A DNA stretch of 64,000 bases, taken from contig JAIWZP010000048.1 in NCBI GenBank assembly GCA_025201375.1, positions 124,001 to 188,000 of the forward strand. The letters run 5' to 3'. The notes under the pieces are model-generated. The model had not been told where the DNA came from and ran no database searches. It saw only the letters and a program-made list of their open reading frames with translations. The stretch comes from Gongronella butleri. Taxonomy: Eukaryota > Mucoromycota > Mucoromycetes > Mucorales > Cunninghamellaceae. This document shows, one piece after another, positions 1 to 10,989 of this stretch (position 1 is its first letter; the number at the start of each line of letters is the position of its first letter). The position numbers were made by a program, and so were the translations under genes.

Positions 1-515
1 GCGCTATATGATAATACTGTACGCACTGATTCCCATTAGAAGCTTTGCCCCCCTGTTTGTTATGAAAACTGCAGTAAAAATTGGGGATTGACTTGACCGA
101 TGTCGAGTAAATCGCGATCAAATATTTTGATGAAAAAGTGAATTTTCTCTGCTTGTATTAGCCATCCGTCGGTGAAACTGGTGTCATTCGATAGATATTC
201 AACAGATGCTTTCGACAAGTTAAAAGCGCTGCGTGTTGTCAAATTAGATGCCGAGAACATTGAGGTTGAACATTTTTGTAATGTTTGAACGGCTTTCGCA
301 AGCGTACAAGGTTGCGCATCAGGCAAACAAGCATTCCGGAAATGAGATCTGAACGTGTCTCTTTTGAGTGGTGCCAGATTCGTCCCGATTCACGAAATAT
401 CTCGAGAGCCACTGCTGAATTTGTGAAAAGGTCGATATTTTGAATTCATATGCACAACGAACCAACTGACCTCTGATTTTCAACGCCAAGTTAAAAGAAG
501 GCGCGACCAATGGCT
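1..515. repeat. Dispersed repeat, copy 1 (left end outside window)
   Basis: Non-coding sequence collinear with about 32885-33356 and, in part, with 11748-11925. Shared blocks include the stretch around 125-185 (GATGAAAAAGTGAATTTTCT, then CCATCC and GAAACTGG), a block near 262-300 (GCCGAGAACAT..GAGGT) and one near 410-480 (CCACTGCTGAATTTGTGAAA). Short open frames here do not stay open between copies, so I call it a decayed mobile or dispersed element. Positions 7-21 carry TATGATA and TACTGTA inserted relative to the other copies. Confidence 0.75.
7..21. repeat. TATGATA + TACTGTA footprint-like motifs
   Basis: TATGATA at 7-13 and TACTGTA at 15-21. Both are two TA dinucleotides separated by three bases, the form left when a Tc1/mariner-type element excises from a TA target. 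Confidence 0.55.
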
Positions 516-1094
516 CAACGCAAAGGTGTCTGGAAACAATCCAACCTTGACTTGCTGCGTTTAAAACGCATTTGCTTTAAAAATCTGTTTTTTTTTTTTT
601 GGATTCATTATCATACAGTAGGTACAACAACAAGATTTCAAGGATTTTTTTGAAACGAGGCGCGCCGAACTACAGTAATATAGTGGCAAAGCTTTTACTG
701 TAATGAATCTCTTTGCCAACGCAACAAAAATCATAGTATCCCACTCTTTCTCAAAATAAAGTCCAATCCACCTGTCTCATTCATCATGGCCACACCCCAC
801 CTTTCCTCCACGGGCCTATCCAGCACACATGACCAAAACGTAAAGCATGCCTTCCCCCACACTGGCAAATAAAAAAAAATATGAAGGATAACGCAATAAG
901 AGCTGGCTCTTTTAATGCTTTCAGCTCGTGACAGCTGCTGCGGCGTCGCTCAGGAGTGTAAAATATGGTCCAATGCAGCCATAGCAGGCGCATCTTGACG
1001 TTCCCCACCCACCAAAAAAAAAAAAAAAAAAGAAAAACACACTTTTTTATGTTTCTATGACGGATATAAATTTACAAAAGGAAAAACAAAAGAA
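516..1094. other. Intergenic stretch downstream of LYS4
   Basis: No gene seen. It holds poly-T and poly-A tracts near 588-600 and 1014-1031 and the footprint-like motifs described at 609-702. The 3' region of the minus-strand LYS4 gene lies at its right edge. Short reading frames on both strands look random. Confidence 0.6.
609..702. repeat. Footprint-like ladder and singles
   Basis: At 609-620 the bases read TA-TCA-TA-CAG-TA, two overlapping TA-NNN-TA units. Single copies follow: TACAGTA at 671-677 and TACTGTA at 696-702. TAC(A/T)GTA is the canonical excision scar of Sleeping Beauty/Tc1-type transposons. TATCATA would fit an element with TCA/TGA ends. Confidence 0.55.
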
Positions 1095-2019
1095 TCACAG
1101 GCGATTCTTGACCCAGCCCTCGAGGCCATTGTCGAGCCAGATTTCTTGGACAGACTTGCCGAGGCCGCCGACGCGATAGGTCTTTTTGGCGCCGTCGGGC
1201 TTGGTGAGGTCGATCTTGCCCTGAGCGACGTGGATGGCGACGTTCCAGCCGGTGCGCTTTGTCAAAATGTCTGCGCCGAATTCGGCCTTTAGGTCATTGA
1301 TGAGATCGGCGGATTCCATGAGGAGGAGGGCATTGTTGATGGAATTGCGCTTAAAGATGTCCGAGTAAGAGCCCGCGACCATGATGGGGATGTTACGCGA
1401 CTTGATCGCGGTGGCGGCCTGTTCGCGGGACGAGCCGGTGCCAAAGTTGAAGCCGCCGACCAAAATGTCGCCCTCCTTGACGATGTTGACGAATTCAGGG
1501 TCGTAATTCTCCATGACGACCTTTTTCATGTCGTCGACGGTCATGTCGTCGTTGTACGTGTACTTGCCCGGGTAGATGCCGTCCGTGTTGAGGTTGTCGG
1601 CGGGGCAGAAGAGGAGCTCGCCCTTGATCACGGCGGGGAAATTGTCCAAGACCTCGGGTGCCGCAGCATTTGCCGCATTGTCATCGCCCGCAGCTGCCTT
1701 GGTGGTGGCCGTGTGATCCTCAATGGTGATCTTGGGCTCCGTCACGCTCAGCACGTCCTTGCCAATCGAGTCGGGCGACGCGATCTTGCCAGCAATGGCG
1801 GATGCGGCAACGACGGTGGGCGATGCAAGGTAGGCGAGCGAATTGGGCGAGCCCATGCGGCCCTTGAAGTTGCGATTCGTGGCCGAGATGCCCACCTCGC
1901 CGTCCTTGAGCAGACCCATGCCGAGACCTGGGGGAGAAATGGTAAAATGACGTTAAATCGTGTATTTTTTTTTTTGGATTGCGTAAATACAATCGCATCA
2001 CATGTGCCTCAAATTATCG

Positions 2020-2069
<50 letters not shown>

Positions 2070-3409
2070 AATGCAGGGGCCACAGCCAGCAATCAAGGGC
2101 CTTGCGCCAGCTTCGAGCAACACGTCCCAGTCACCATTTTCTTGGGCCTCCTTTTGGACCTCGGAAGAGGCGGCAGCGACGTAGAATTCGACGCCGTCCT
2201 TGACCTTTTGGCCACGCATGACATCTGCCGCCTGCTTGAGGTCGCTAGCGCGCGAATTGACGCAGGACACGAGGTAAGCCTTGTGGATCTGGATGTCCTT
2301 CTTTTCGAGCTCGTAGAGCGGCGTGGCGACCTTGACCGAGTTGGGGCCGGACAAGTGCGGGGACAGGGTGGTCAGATCGAGGGTCAATGTCTTTGCATAG
2401 GCAGCGTCCGCGCCGGGGACGATGGGGTTGTCGATCAATTTCTGGATGGATTCATCATTGATGCGCGGGTGAGTGTAAGGATGGCTGGGGGCGTTCAATT
2501 GGAGACGAGCGAGGCGTTTGCGCAGATAATCGATGGTGTGATTGTCGACGCGGAAGACGCCGGCAAGGGCGCCCCATTCGGTGGTCATGTTGGCAATGGC
2601 CAGGCGGTCTTCAACGGACAAGGCGTCCATGGCGCCATCTTGGCCGTGGAATTCAATGGCCGTGTTGAGCACCTGGTCCTTGTTGAAAAGGCCGCAAAGC
2701 GTGACAATCACATCTTTGCCTGTGACGCCGCGCGGCAACTCGCCCTTGAGCAACACCTTGACCACCGGCGGGATCTGCCACCACGTCTGGCCCGTTGCCC
2801 AGATGGCCGCCGCGTCCGTGCGCACAATTGGCGTGCCCAGCGCGCCAATGCCGCCGTACATGTTGGAATGCGAATCCGACGCGACCGTCATCGTGTGCGG
2901 GAACGCGTAACCTTCTTCGATCATGACCTGGTGCCCAATGCCACGTCCAGCAGGGTAAAAGTCCACACCTTGCTCCTTGGCAAACGCCTCAATCTTGGCA
3001 TACTTTTGCAAATTCTTCTCCGTCTTGTTTTGCACGTCGTGATCCAGCGCGTACACGGGCTGGCGGTTGTTAAAGATGCGTGTCGCACCAATGGACTTGA
3101 ACCTGGGCGAAAAAAAAAGGCAAAAAAAAACGAAGGATGAGCGTCTATTTTCCCCTTTTTTCAAAAAAAACATGATTTTTTTTGTTTTTACTTTGGAATG
3201 ACGGCACCCGTGTTGTCATGGGTGAGGACATGGTGTGGGCGGATCGCCACATAGTCGCCGCTCTTGACCAGCGTGCCCTGCGGAAGGTCGAGGGCGTATT
3301 TTTGCACGATCTTCTCAATAAGATTTTGGGTGTCCTTTTCAGTGGCATAAAAACGGCGCGCCGGTGTCCACGTGCGCGCAACACGCGCCTTGACAAGGTG
3401 GAAAAGCAT
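1095..3409 (-). CDS. LYS4: Homoaconitase, mitochondrial (lysine biosynthesis)
   Basis: Homoaconitase of the fungal alpha-aminoadipate lysine pathway. It hydrates cis-homoaconitate to homoisocitrate in mitochondria using a [4Fe-4S] cluster. Exons (minus): 3409-3192, 3102-2069, 1927-1095; spliced length 694 aa, the usual size. The Met at 3409 opens an Arg-rich, transit-like N-terminus. Visible motifs are [24 protein letters not shown], cluster Cys in VTLCG and AGCGPCIG (the last across an intron), and the swivel-domain [12 protein letters not shown]. The second intron (2068-1928) starts with GT followed by 45 A. It is divergent from the G-gamma gene with a 326-bp shared promoter. Aconitase is the main alternative, but length and the lysine-type motifs favour LYS4. 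Confidence 0.95.
2022..2066. repeat. T45 homopolymer (A45 on the sense strand) at an intron start
   Basis: Forty-five T on the plus strand, equal to A45 immediately after the GT of the second LYS4 intron. It is the longest member of a repeated pattern of A-runs at intron 5' ends in this window. Confidence 0.9.
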
Positions 3410-3735
3410 ATTTAAGAGTGGGGAGAGAAAACAAAGCAGTGACGAAAGAAAAAGTCGAAAAAGATGGAGATGGATGGAGATCTGGCCTTTTTGAACGGAT
3501 GACAGCAGCGGCCAAAAAGGGAAGTGGCAGATGATTATCGCTGCTTTGAGCAGCCAATCAGAGCACACCTATTTTTTGAATGAAAAAAGCATGCGGCCCT
3601 TCAATTGGGTTGTACGACCGTCGTGGTTGCGAAGGTGGACGGCCAATCTCGAGCGGGTTTTCCGGGCACCCTCCCTCGCCCCCTCCCCTTTTTTCTCTTT
3701 CAGCTTTTTTCTTTCTTTTTTTCCTCACCTTTAAA
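3410..3735. promoter_or_regulatory. Shared divergent promoter, LYS4 / G-gamma
   Basis: 326 bp between two divergent start codons. Two CCAAT boxes are visible at 3554-3558 and 3643-3647, and a T-rich leader precedes the G-gamma start. No clear TATA box. Confidence 0.55.
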
Positions 3736-4082
3736 ATGTCGACGCCTCAGTATACCCCTATGGCGACGCGCCGCGCGCAAAACATTGCCGAAGCGAAGCT
3801 CAAGCGGCTTCTCGAGTACAACCAGCGCCTGCGGGAGCAGCTGGACGTGCAGCGCATCACGGTGTCGGAAGCGTCCACTGGGTAAGACGTCGTTTTGTCG
3901 AGATGGTACGCGAATTGGGGCTCACACGATTCTGTTTTTATCATTTGATTGCTTTTTGTAGCCTTATCGACTATTGCAAGTCGACCAAGGATCCCATGTT
4001 GCCCTCCGTGTGGGGTCCCATTGATAAAAAAGACGACCCCTTTGCCCCTGTCAATGGCGGTGGCTGCTGCACCGTCATGTAA
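3736..4082 (+). CDS. Heterotrimeric G-protein gamma subunit
   Basis: Small G-gamma subunit that pairs with G-beta and anchors it to membranes in receptor signalling (mating, nutrient or growth cues in fungi). Exons 3736-3881 and 3962-4082; 88 aa, typical for fungal G-gamma. An N-terminal amphipathic helix (residues about 15-42, AEAKLKRLLEYNQRLREQL) suits coiled-coil contact with G-beta. The family signature DPMLPSVWGP follows. The C-terminus GGGCCTVM ends in a CaaX box (CTVM) with an extra upstream Cys, so prenylation plus palmitoylation are expected. The intron is phase 2 within a Gly codon. An AATAAA lies at 4369-4374. Confidence 0.93.
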
Positions 4083-4651
4083 ATGCGACGTTCTCCTTGT
4101 TTTGTTACTTTTTTTTTTCACTTTTTCTCCATACTCCATAATTGTCTCTACCTTATTCCCCCTACACACACTCTCTCTTTTTTTTTTCTATCTCTTTTTC
4201 CCTCACTTCATGTTGTCCCCGTCATCCATTGCGGGCGGCCCGTCGTCCCAGCTCGCATTTTCGATTGTTTTGCACTTTTTTAAACCCGCATCCTCGTGTG
4301 CTTCCGTGAAGTGACACGAGGATCATTACCTTTCAAGTTGTCTCCGCACCCCATCTCGCTTTTAATGCAATAAAACGCCCATTATTTTTCCCATCGCATT
4401 TTATCTGTAGCTGCAAGTCAAAAAAGGTGGCCCCTGCTTTTTTTTCGCTCTCTCTTCCCCTTCATTTTGGGTCACAGACAATTTGGATGATCCCATGGCA
4501 GAAAGGAGAACCAAGGACGAAACGCGCGGACTTTTAAATGGGTGGCAGATCATCATCTCCTGATTTCTCGCCAAGGTTGGCTATTTTTTTCTCATTTTTT
4601 CTTTGTTCTGTCCCCCTCCAACCCTATACCCGCCTTTTTTTTTTGCGCACC
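4083..4651. other. Intergenic, 3' region of G-gamma and 5' region of the next gene
   Basis: Pyrimidine-rich DNA with T runs and the poly(A) signal AATAAA at 4369-4374. No reading frame with family resemblance on either strand. Confidence 0.6.
4369..4374 (+). terminator. Poly(A) signal AATAAA after G-gamma
   Basis: Exact AATAAA about 290 bp after the stop codon in otherwise non-coding DNA. Confidence 0.5.
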
Positions 4652-6029
4652 ATGACACTCTTGTTGACCAAGTCGTGCGACTATGCGCTGCTCGTTGCTA
4701 TTGAAGAAGGTATGACCGAGCAAAAAACAAAAAAAAAAAAGAAAAAATCGAGAAACATGGCCGTTTTATGCTTTTTTTTGCCCGTTTTTTGCCCCCATTT
4801 TTTCTTTTGGGCAATTAGGCAAGCACTTTTCCAGCCCTGCCGACGACGACAAGGACCTCTTTATTCACAGCCGGTTGGACTTGCCTATGCCGGAGCCCAT
4901 GGAGGACCTTATCCCACCACCGACACTTATTACGACACAGCCAATTCCTTTAAGCAGCGCGCCGCAGTGGCAGACGACGCTTGTGTACTTTTTGTCGAGC
5001 AAGATCCTGCGGCGGTTGCGGCAGCATGGCGCGTCTGTGAAAATGCAGATTTTGACCTTGTCTGTTGACGGGGACACGGAGGTGGTGGGGCGCGTGGACC
5101 TGCCTTTGGACGCGGCCAAGGTGGTGGTGATGAAGGACGGCAAGCGGCCCCTCAGCTGTGTCAAAGACTATGTGATTGACAAGGGCGCGTGGCACCCATT
5201 ACGCGCGGCCACGCGTACACCCACCAATGGCCAAATCCATGCCACCAATCCAAAAATCAAGGTAGGACTTTTTGTGGTCGACATGCCACCGCCCGCAGGC
5301 GCCACCAATGCTGTCCATGGCATGCCAATTCCAATTCCAACGACAACAGCAGCAAATTATCAAGCGACAAGGCGCGTCCCTACTGACCAGAGCGGACTCG
5401 AGCTGCAGGCCATTGACGAGAGCATTTTGTTGGACAATGGCAACAGCAACAGCAATAGCAACAGCATTAGCAGCCACGGAGTAAGGAAACAAGGAGAAGG
5501 CATGAGCACGCCGCCGCTCATGCCGCCACAACACGTCCAGGTCAGTGGAAGTAGCAGCTACGTGCAGATAGGCAATGGCACGGACCACCACACCTTTGTA
5601 TTACGCGTCAAAGACGCGCTTGTGCCACGCGCCATGGAGGGCCGCAGCGACAATGACAAAATCGATGAAAATGGCGAGAAAAACACAAAGAGATGGATCA
5701 AATACACGTTTCCGCCATGGCAAATCCGGCATGCCGTGAATGCTACATGGCAAGTCGTCGATCCGCCCATGTGCCTTGCACTGCAGGGCTCGTTGGACGA
5801 CATCCGCCGTTGGCTGGCCGACCAGGACGCCATTGCCATTGGTCTTTATCTAGACGACACACTCGTAGGCACCGCAAACGTCCTGCTGCAAGGCTTCCAT
5901 CACAAAGGTAGCGTCGAGCAAGCCTCTTTCCCATTGCATGACAGCCAAAATCGATGGCATCTGCAGCCCGATAATCAGCTCGCAAAGGTCACCGTCCAAG
6001 TCGGCCTCACACCAGGATGGACCCAATAA
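4652..6029 (+). CDS. CEP120-like protein with two C2-type regions
   Basis: Exons 4652-4709 and 4819-6029, giving 422 aa. The N-terminal about 160 residues follow the order of the CEP120 first C2 domain: a short beta strand (YALLVAIEEGKHF), a conserved spacing to a region with ILRRLRQHGASVKMQILTLS, then DTEVVGRVDLPLDAAKVV and a strand KIKVGLFVV. A low-complexity Asn/Ser linker (about 185-235) leads to a second C2-like half (about 255-420) with WIKYTFPPWQIR and YLDDTLVGTANVLLQG, in the position of the DUF3668 region of CEP120. CEP120 acts in centriole and basal-body assembly, which is unexpected in a fungus without flagella. It may be a reduced relative with another role. The family call is from memory of the pattern, not a search. 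Confidence 0.6.
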
Positions 6030-6458
6030 ATAAAAAAAAAAAAAAATTGCCAAAAACTTGCCAAAAAAAAAAAAAAAAAAGCGAGTGGGTCGGGCAATTA
6101 GGGCGCTGTGCTAGGAGTTGATATTTTTTTCGAGCATGGGGTGTCAATTGGATGCAGCGCACAGACAATTGGCAGACAATTGGGCAAGCAATCTAGCCAG
6201 AAAAAAATATTTTTTGAGTTTTTGGTCTCTTTTTTTTTTTTCTGCCACCTTTTGTTTCTTCTTCGTCGCTCCTGTGTCCTTGTTCTTTTTTCTTTTTATC
6301 GTCGTCCTATTTTTTGCCCGGTTGGTTCTTTTTCTTCTTATTCCCTCGGTTTACCCTCTTTTTTTTTTTTTTTTGTTCTTTTTGCACCCCCACGGCACCT
6401 CAGCCTCTCTTTCTCTCACCTTCACTTCCTCTTTTCTTACCACCACGCTCTTCCTTCG
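6030..6458. promoter_or_regulatory. Spacer and T-rich leader of the kinase gene
   Basis: Poly-A runs follow the previous stop, and then a long pyrimidine-rich stretch from about 6230 leads to the kinase ATG. CAATTGG/CCAATT-like boxes occur near 6144-6180. No gene seen. Confidence 0.45.
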
Positions 6459-9400
6459 ATGGCGAACAAGAGCCAGTCTTGCGCAAACAGCCGTGCCAGC
6501 AGTCCGTCTAGTACGCCGCTTTCGCGGTCACGGTCCAACAGCGTGAAAAAGAGCAATTGGCTCGACTCGCCCAACCACGGCAATATTCGCAACCACTACG
6601 ATCACCTCTTGTCTCGCCTGCCCAGTCTGCACCACCATGACGACCAAGGCCACTCGGAACTATCCAACAAGGCCGAAGATTATGAAATCAAGGATACCAT
6701 TGGTAAAAAAAAAAAAAAAAATGACCCTCTGTTCAGTGTCACATGGGGGCAACCCACTCATCGTCCTTCCATCCCTTTTAATTATTTTGGGTCATTCAGG
6801 TTACGGGTCGTCGGCTGTCGTGCACGAGGCCATTTACAAGCCCACACAACGCCGCGTCGCCGTCAAAGTGATTGATCTCGACATGTTTGAACGCAACCAA
6901 ATTGACGAGCTCAGGGTAAAAACAGAGTGGCACATGCAGAAAATAGAAAAGAGCGCTGTCAATGCTGTACGACGTTGCTGGGTGACACCAATTGAGGGGT
7001 CTTTTTGCTCATGATGCGCTATTTTTACGCCATTTAGAGAGAAACGGCGCTGATGGCATTGTCCAAGCACCCGAATGTGCTGCGCGTCTACGGCTCGTTT
7101 GTGCAAGGGTCCAAGCTGTATATCATTACACCGTATTTATCAGCAGGCTCGTGCTTGGACATTATGAAAACCGCGTTTCCCGACGGATTCGACGAACCTG
7201 CCATTGCCGTCATTCTAAAACAGACCCTCGAGGGCCTCGTGTACCTGCACAAAAACGGCCACATTCACCGCGACGTCAAGGCCGGCAATCTGCTTATGGA
7301 CGACCACGGCACGGTTCAACTCGCCGATTTTGGCGTCTCCAGCTCACTCACGGAGAACAGCGAGGTCAGAAAGACTTTTGTTGGCACGGTAAGGATCAAT
7401 TTGCAAAAGATTGAGAGACAGAGACAGAGACAAGGAACCGTGTATTCCATCTCGCTCTTTTTTTGTCGCTTTTTCTAATTTTATCGCCTTTTCTTTTGTT
7501 CCCTTTTGAATTCAGCCGTGCTGGATGGCGCCCGAGGTGATGGAGCAGCTGGGGTACGACTACAAGGCTGACATTTGGAGCTTTGGCATCACGGCCATCG
7601 AATTGGCCACAGGCCACGCACCTTTTGCAAAATACCCACCGATGAAGGTCCTCATGATGACTCTGTCCAATGCGCCGCCCACCCTGCCTCGCGAGACAAG
7701 CACGCACAAGTTTACAAAACTCTTTCAGGACATGGTCGACTCGTGCCTGCAAAAGGATCCCAAAAAGAGGTAAAAAAAAAAGCACGCGTTTTGAAAAAAA
7801 ATAACTCACGCCCTTTTTTTTCTTGACCCCATTAGACCCACAGCGGAAAAGTTGCTTGCCAATCCGTTTTTCAAGCAGATCAAAAAGCGTGAGTACCTTG
7901 TCAAGACGATTTTGGCGCACGTGCCTGCATTGGATCAGCGGCCACACAAAAAGGTGGCGCAAAAGCAACTTTCGTTCGAGACGACGGATCAATGGGACTT
8001 TGACAATGACGACGACATGGACGAGAAGAAGAGCGCGGGCAACGCGACGAATGGGGGCCCGAAAAAGCACATTTCGTTTGGCAATGTGGTGATCAAGAAC
8101 CCGAGCACGAGCACGAGCACGAGCGCCAACAACAGCGCGAGCACGAGCGCCAATGCGTCTGCAACGCCCTCCGCGACGGCATCAGCCAATGTGTCGCAGC
8201 CTGGATCGCAGCCAGGATCGCCCGTCTTGTCCGCGAGCAAATCAGTGTCGCCGGACCTGATGATGCCCACGCCACAACGAAAGTCGCGCTTCATCGTGTC
8301 CGACACCCTCGACAGCACGGCCACCACCCAATCCCAGCGCTCGCTATCGTCCCTCAACGAGCAGTCCATCCCGCGCCTGTCCTCGGCCATGTTCAGCCCC
8401 GAACAGCAAGCTGCCGCCAATGCAGCCACCACCACCTCCATCTCGGAAGTGAAAAAGGGCAGATTCAGCGTCAACAGCGCGTGTGTGCCCCGTTCCAACT
8501 CCGCGGCGCCAACCGCCCCGTCCACGGCTACGTCGATCAATGCGGTCCCCATTATCAGGAACAACAGCAATGACAACAGCGCCACCACCACCACCAGCAA
8601 CCAGCCATTGACCGGCATCCTCATGCAGGAACAACTCGAAAAACAACAAAATAGCATCGTCTCGCCGCATTCCGCCGACAGCACGCCCATGACGGCGACA
8701 CCGACAACGTTGACAGGCGATCATCCCCTTGTCCACGAATTCCGAGCAGTGCCCGTTGCACGCATCGGCAGTAGCGATAGTTTACGCAAATCGCGATTTC
8801 AGGTGGACAGCGGCAGCAGCAGCGTCGTCGGCGGCAGCAATGGGAAAACAGGGTCACAGCAGGGCACGCCGCCGGCATCGTCGACATCCTCGTCGGTCCC
8901 GCCTACCTCAGGGACGCCTGTCATCACGACCGGTGTGGAGTTGCACAGACAATCGTCCAAGGCAGGCAGATTCTCCATTGAATCGGACGACCCGCATTTC
9001 CATCATCCGCCGCACCACCATCATAATCCCATGCAGCAGCACACATTGCATCACACACCTAGTGCCACCGTCACGGGCATGTCGGATTTGACACGGAAAA
9101 AGAGTCGATTCCAAGTTAGTGGGGATAATAGCCATGAATCGCCTCCCATGTCGTCGGCATCGAGTGCCTATTCGCCCAATTCGTCTCTTTTGCGCGGCGC
9201 CAAGGTGCCGGATCCAACGCTGCCAAACATTGTGTATGCGCATATGGAGAATTTGTACAAGCAAACCGAAGCCCAGCGCATTCTTTTGCACGATCTTTTG
9301 TCGAGCCTGGCCCTCATGCCCGCTGCACACCCACAGCAAACACAGCAGGCTCAACAGACACCGTCAACACAGCAACACGCGTCGGCCGCTTTGTGGTTCC

Positions 9401-9537
9401 ACCATTACCAGCATCCACCTGCCCCCGCGGCCACACCGGGTGCCGCATCGGCACTGCCATCTTCCCAGCCTAGCACCGTCGCGTCCGCCACAGCCTCACC
9501 CTTGTACCCCGCGCCACCCTCGTCTGCAGCAGCCGTC

Positions 9538-9572
<35 letters not shown>

Positions 9573-10110
9573 GTCGCACGCGCGCCCACGTTCGCCTTCC
9601 GTTCACACAGACATGATTGCCACTATGGACCATTTGCACCACCTGCTGCAATCGTCGCAGCGCGAAAAGGAGCGATTATTGCGTGAAAACGAGGCCTTGA
9701 AGCGTGAATTGGAACGTTGCAAGCGCGCAGCCGCATTGCAGCAGCACCCTGCCCCCGCCAAGCAGCCATCTTCTTCTCATCTGGTATCCTCATCAACTGC
9801 ATCGTCCGTGTCGTCATCGTCTTCATCCACGGCCGCAGGTCCCATGGCCGTGGCACCAACGAGCAAGCCAACGAGATCCGTCGATGATTCGGCCGTCGAC
9901 CCGCTGCCTCCTCTGCCAGACACACCCACGTCCGTCCAGCGCGCACACAGTGTGTCTGCACCACCACCGCCACACCAGCACGATTTTTTGGGATCCCACC
10001 CCAACGGCATCAAATCTACGCCATCCACAGCCAATTCGAGTCCCGTTCTCCCGCCACACCGCGACAATGTATTACCGACACCATCCTCCTCATCCACGCC
10101 TTATCCCTAG
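6459..10110 (+). CDS. STE20-family Ser/Thr kinase, OSR1/SPAK (GCK-VI) type
   Basis: Exons 6459-6702, 6800-6915, 7038-7388, 7516-7769 and 7836-10110; 1079 aa. Kinase domain about 76-350: Gly loop, VAVK Lys104, HRDVKAGN with Asp199, DFG Asp217, and activation loop [17 protein letters not shown] with Thr233, which closely matches OSR1/SPAK. After the kinase come a short acidic block ([10 protein letters not shown]) and a long Ser/Ala/Gln-rich tail. The tail holds five RFx[V/I] motifs: RFIV 473, RFSV 531, RFQV 642, RFSI 700 and RFQV 746. A predicted coiled coil (about residues 592-621 before the stop of the tail, [20 protein letters not shown]) and a poly-Ala run are also present. I see no CCT/PF2 domain. 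A role in osmotic or cell-wall stress signalling is inferred from the family. Confidence 0.88.
9538..9570 (+). repeat. (GCA)n microsatellite encoding poly-Ala
   Basis: About eleven GCA units in frame in the kinase tail, giving an Ala run. Such a triplet tract is likely to vary in length between isolates. Confidence 0.85.
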
Positions 10111-10376
10111 CTTATCTCTCTACCTTTGTCCTTGCGCCGGAAGCATCGACTCCTTTTCTGGATCAAAATTTCCTCCCCACCCCCCGATAACCCTTTTGTA
10201 CATGATTAAATTATGCATTACACGAAAATAACATGTCGCAGGAGTGGAGACTGGAGAGATCAATTTTTATTCATTGTGCGTGATTAAAAAAAAAAAAAAA
10301 AAAAAAAAAGATCCACAGGTGATGCGCATTGAATTTGACGCAATTGCTTCACGAATCATAGGATATCTTCACTGTA
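10111..10376. other. Kinase 3' region with A24 tract
   Basis: Non-coding. An A run at about 10286-10309 follows the gene. No AATAAA hexamer is obvious before it. Confidence 0.5.
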
Positions 10377-10922
10377 TATGATATGATACAGTATTATGAT
10401 ACACTTTACACACGACGCACTCGGCATGCACGCCAACGCATGGAGTGTATGATAGTCAGCTGCAATTTCGTCACTCATGTACTTGAGACTGCAAAGCAAT
10501 CTGAAAGGCGCTTGCTGCGGATAAAACGGATATTTCGCGTTTTTTTACATTTTGTGTCATTTACACTATACGTACAGTACACCGTATACAGGCGCTCGTC
10601 TCAAATGTAAATCGCATCTATTATACGTATGATACTGTATGATATGATTTATGATACAAAAGAAAAAAACTATGATACTGTATGATACATCATAAAAGAA
10701 ACGCTGCTGCAGCCGAATGATGGGCAAAATTTGGAGGCGACGAGGGCCCGGTTGCATAATTGCGCGTCTCGGAATACTGTAGTTACTGCATGTTATGATA
10801 TTTGAACGAAATTGCTACAGGATGCTCCAAATCCAGCAAGCGATTTGACGTTCAATTTAGATTGAGCATACAGTAGTATGTACTGTTGTAAGTCTGTAAC
10901 TACCGGTATGTACAGTATCATA
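10377..10922. repeat. Footprint-like ladder island
   Basis: Dense TA-NNN-TA units. Ladders: 10377-10393 (TA-TGA-TA-TGA-TA-CAG-TA), 10628-10644 and 10671-10687 (both TA-TGA-TA-CTG-TA-TGA-TA) and 10911-10922 (TA-CAG-TA-TCA-TA). Singles: TATGATA 10395, 10448, 10650 and 10794; TACAGTA/TACTGTA 10573, 10775 and 10869. Only the triplets CAG/CTG and TGA/TCA recur, which argues against a simple microsatellite. No gene is seen here. Confidence 0.7.
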
Positions 10923-10989
10923 AATTTATTTTACTGCTTAATACTGAGTACTGAGTTTTGCCTAGAACAGTACAAATTGCAGCAGAGGA

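Noticed and set aside
1713..3140. 475-codon plus-strand open frame over LYS4
   Set aside because: It lies antisense to clear homoaconitase exons and includes the poly-T of an intron; no family pattern.
10377..10687. Simple pentanucleotide microsatellite
   Set aside because: The spacer triplets alternate among CTG, CAG, TGA and TCA, and single units also occur scattered, which slippage alone does not explain; kept instead as footprint ladders.
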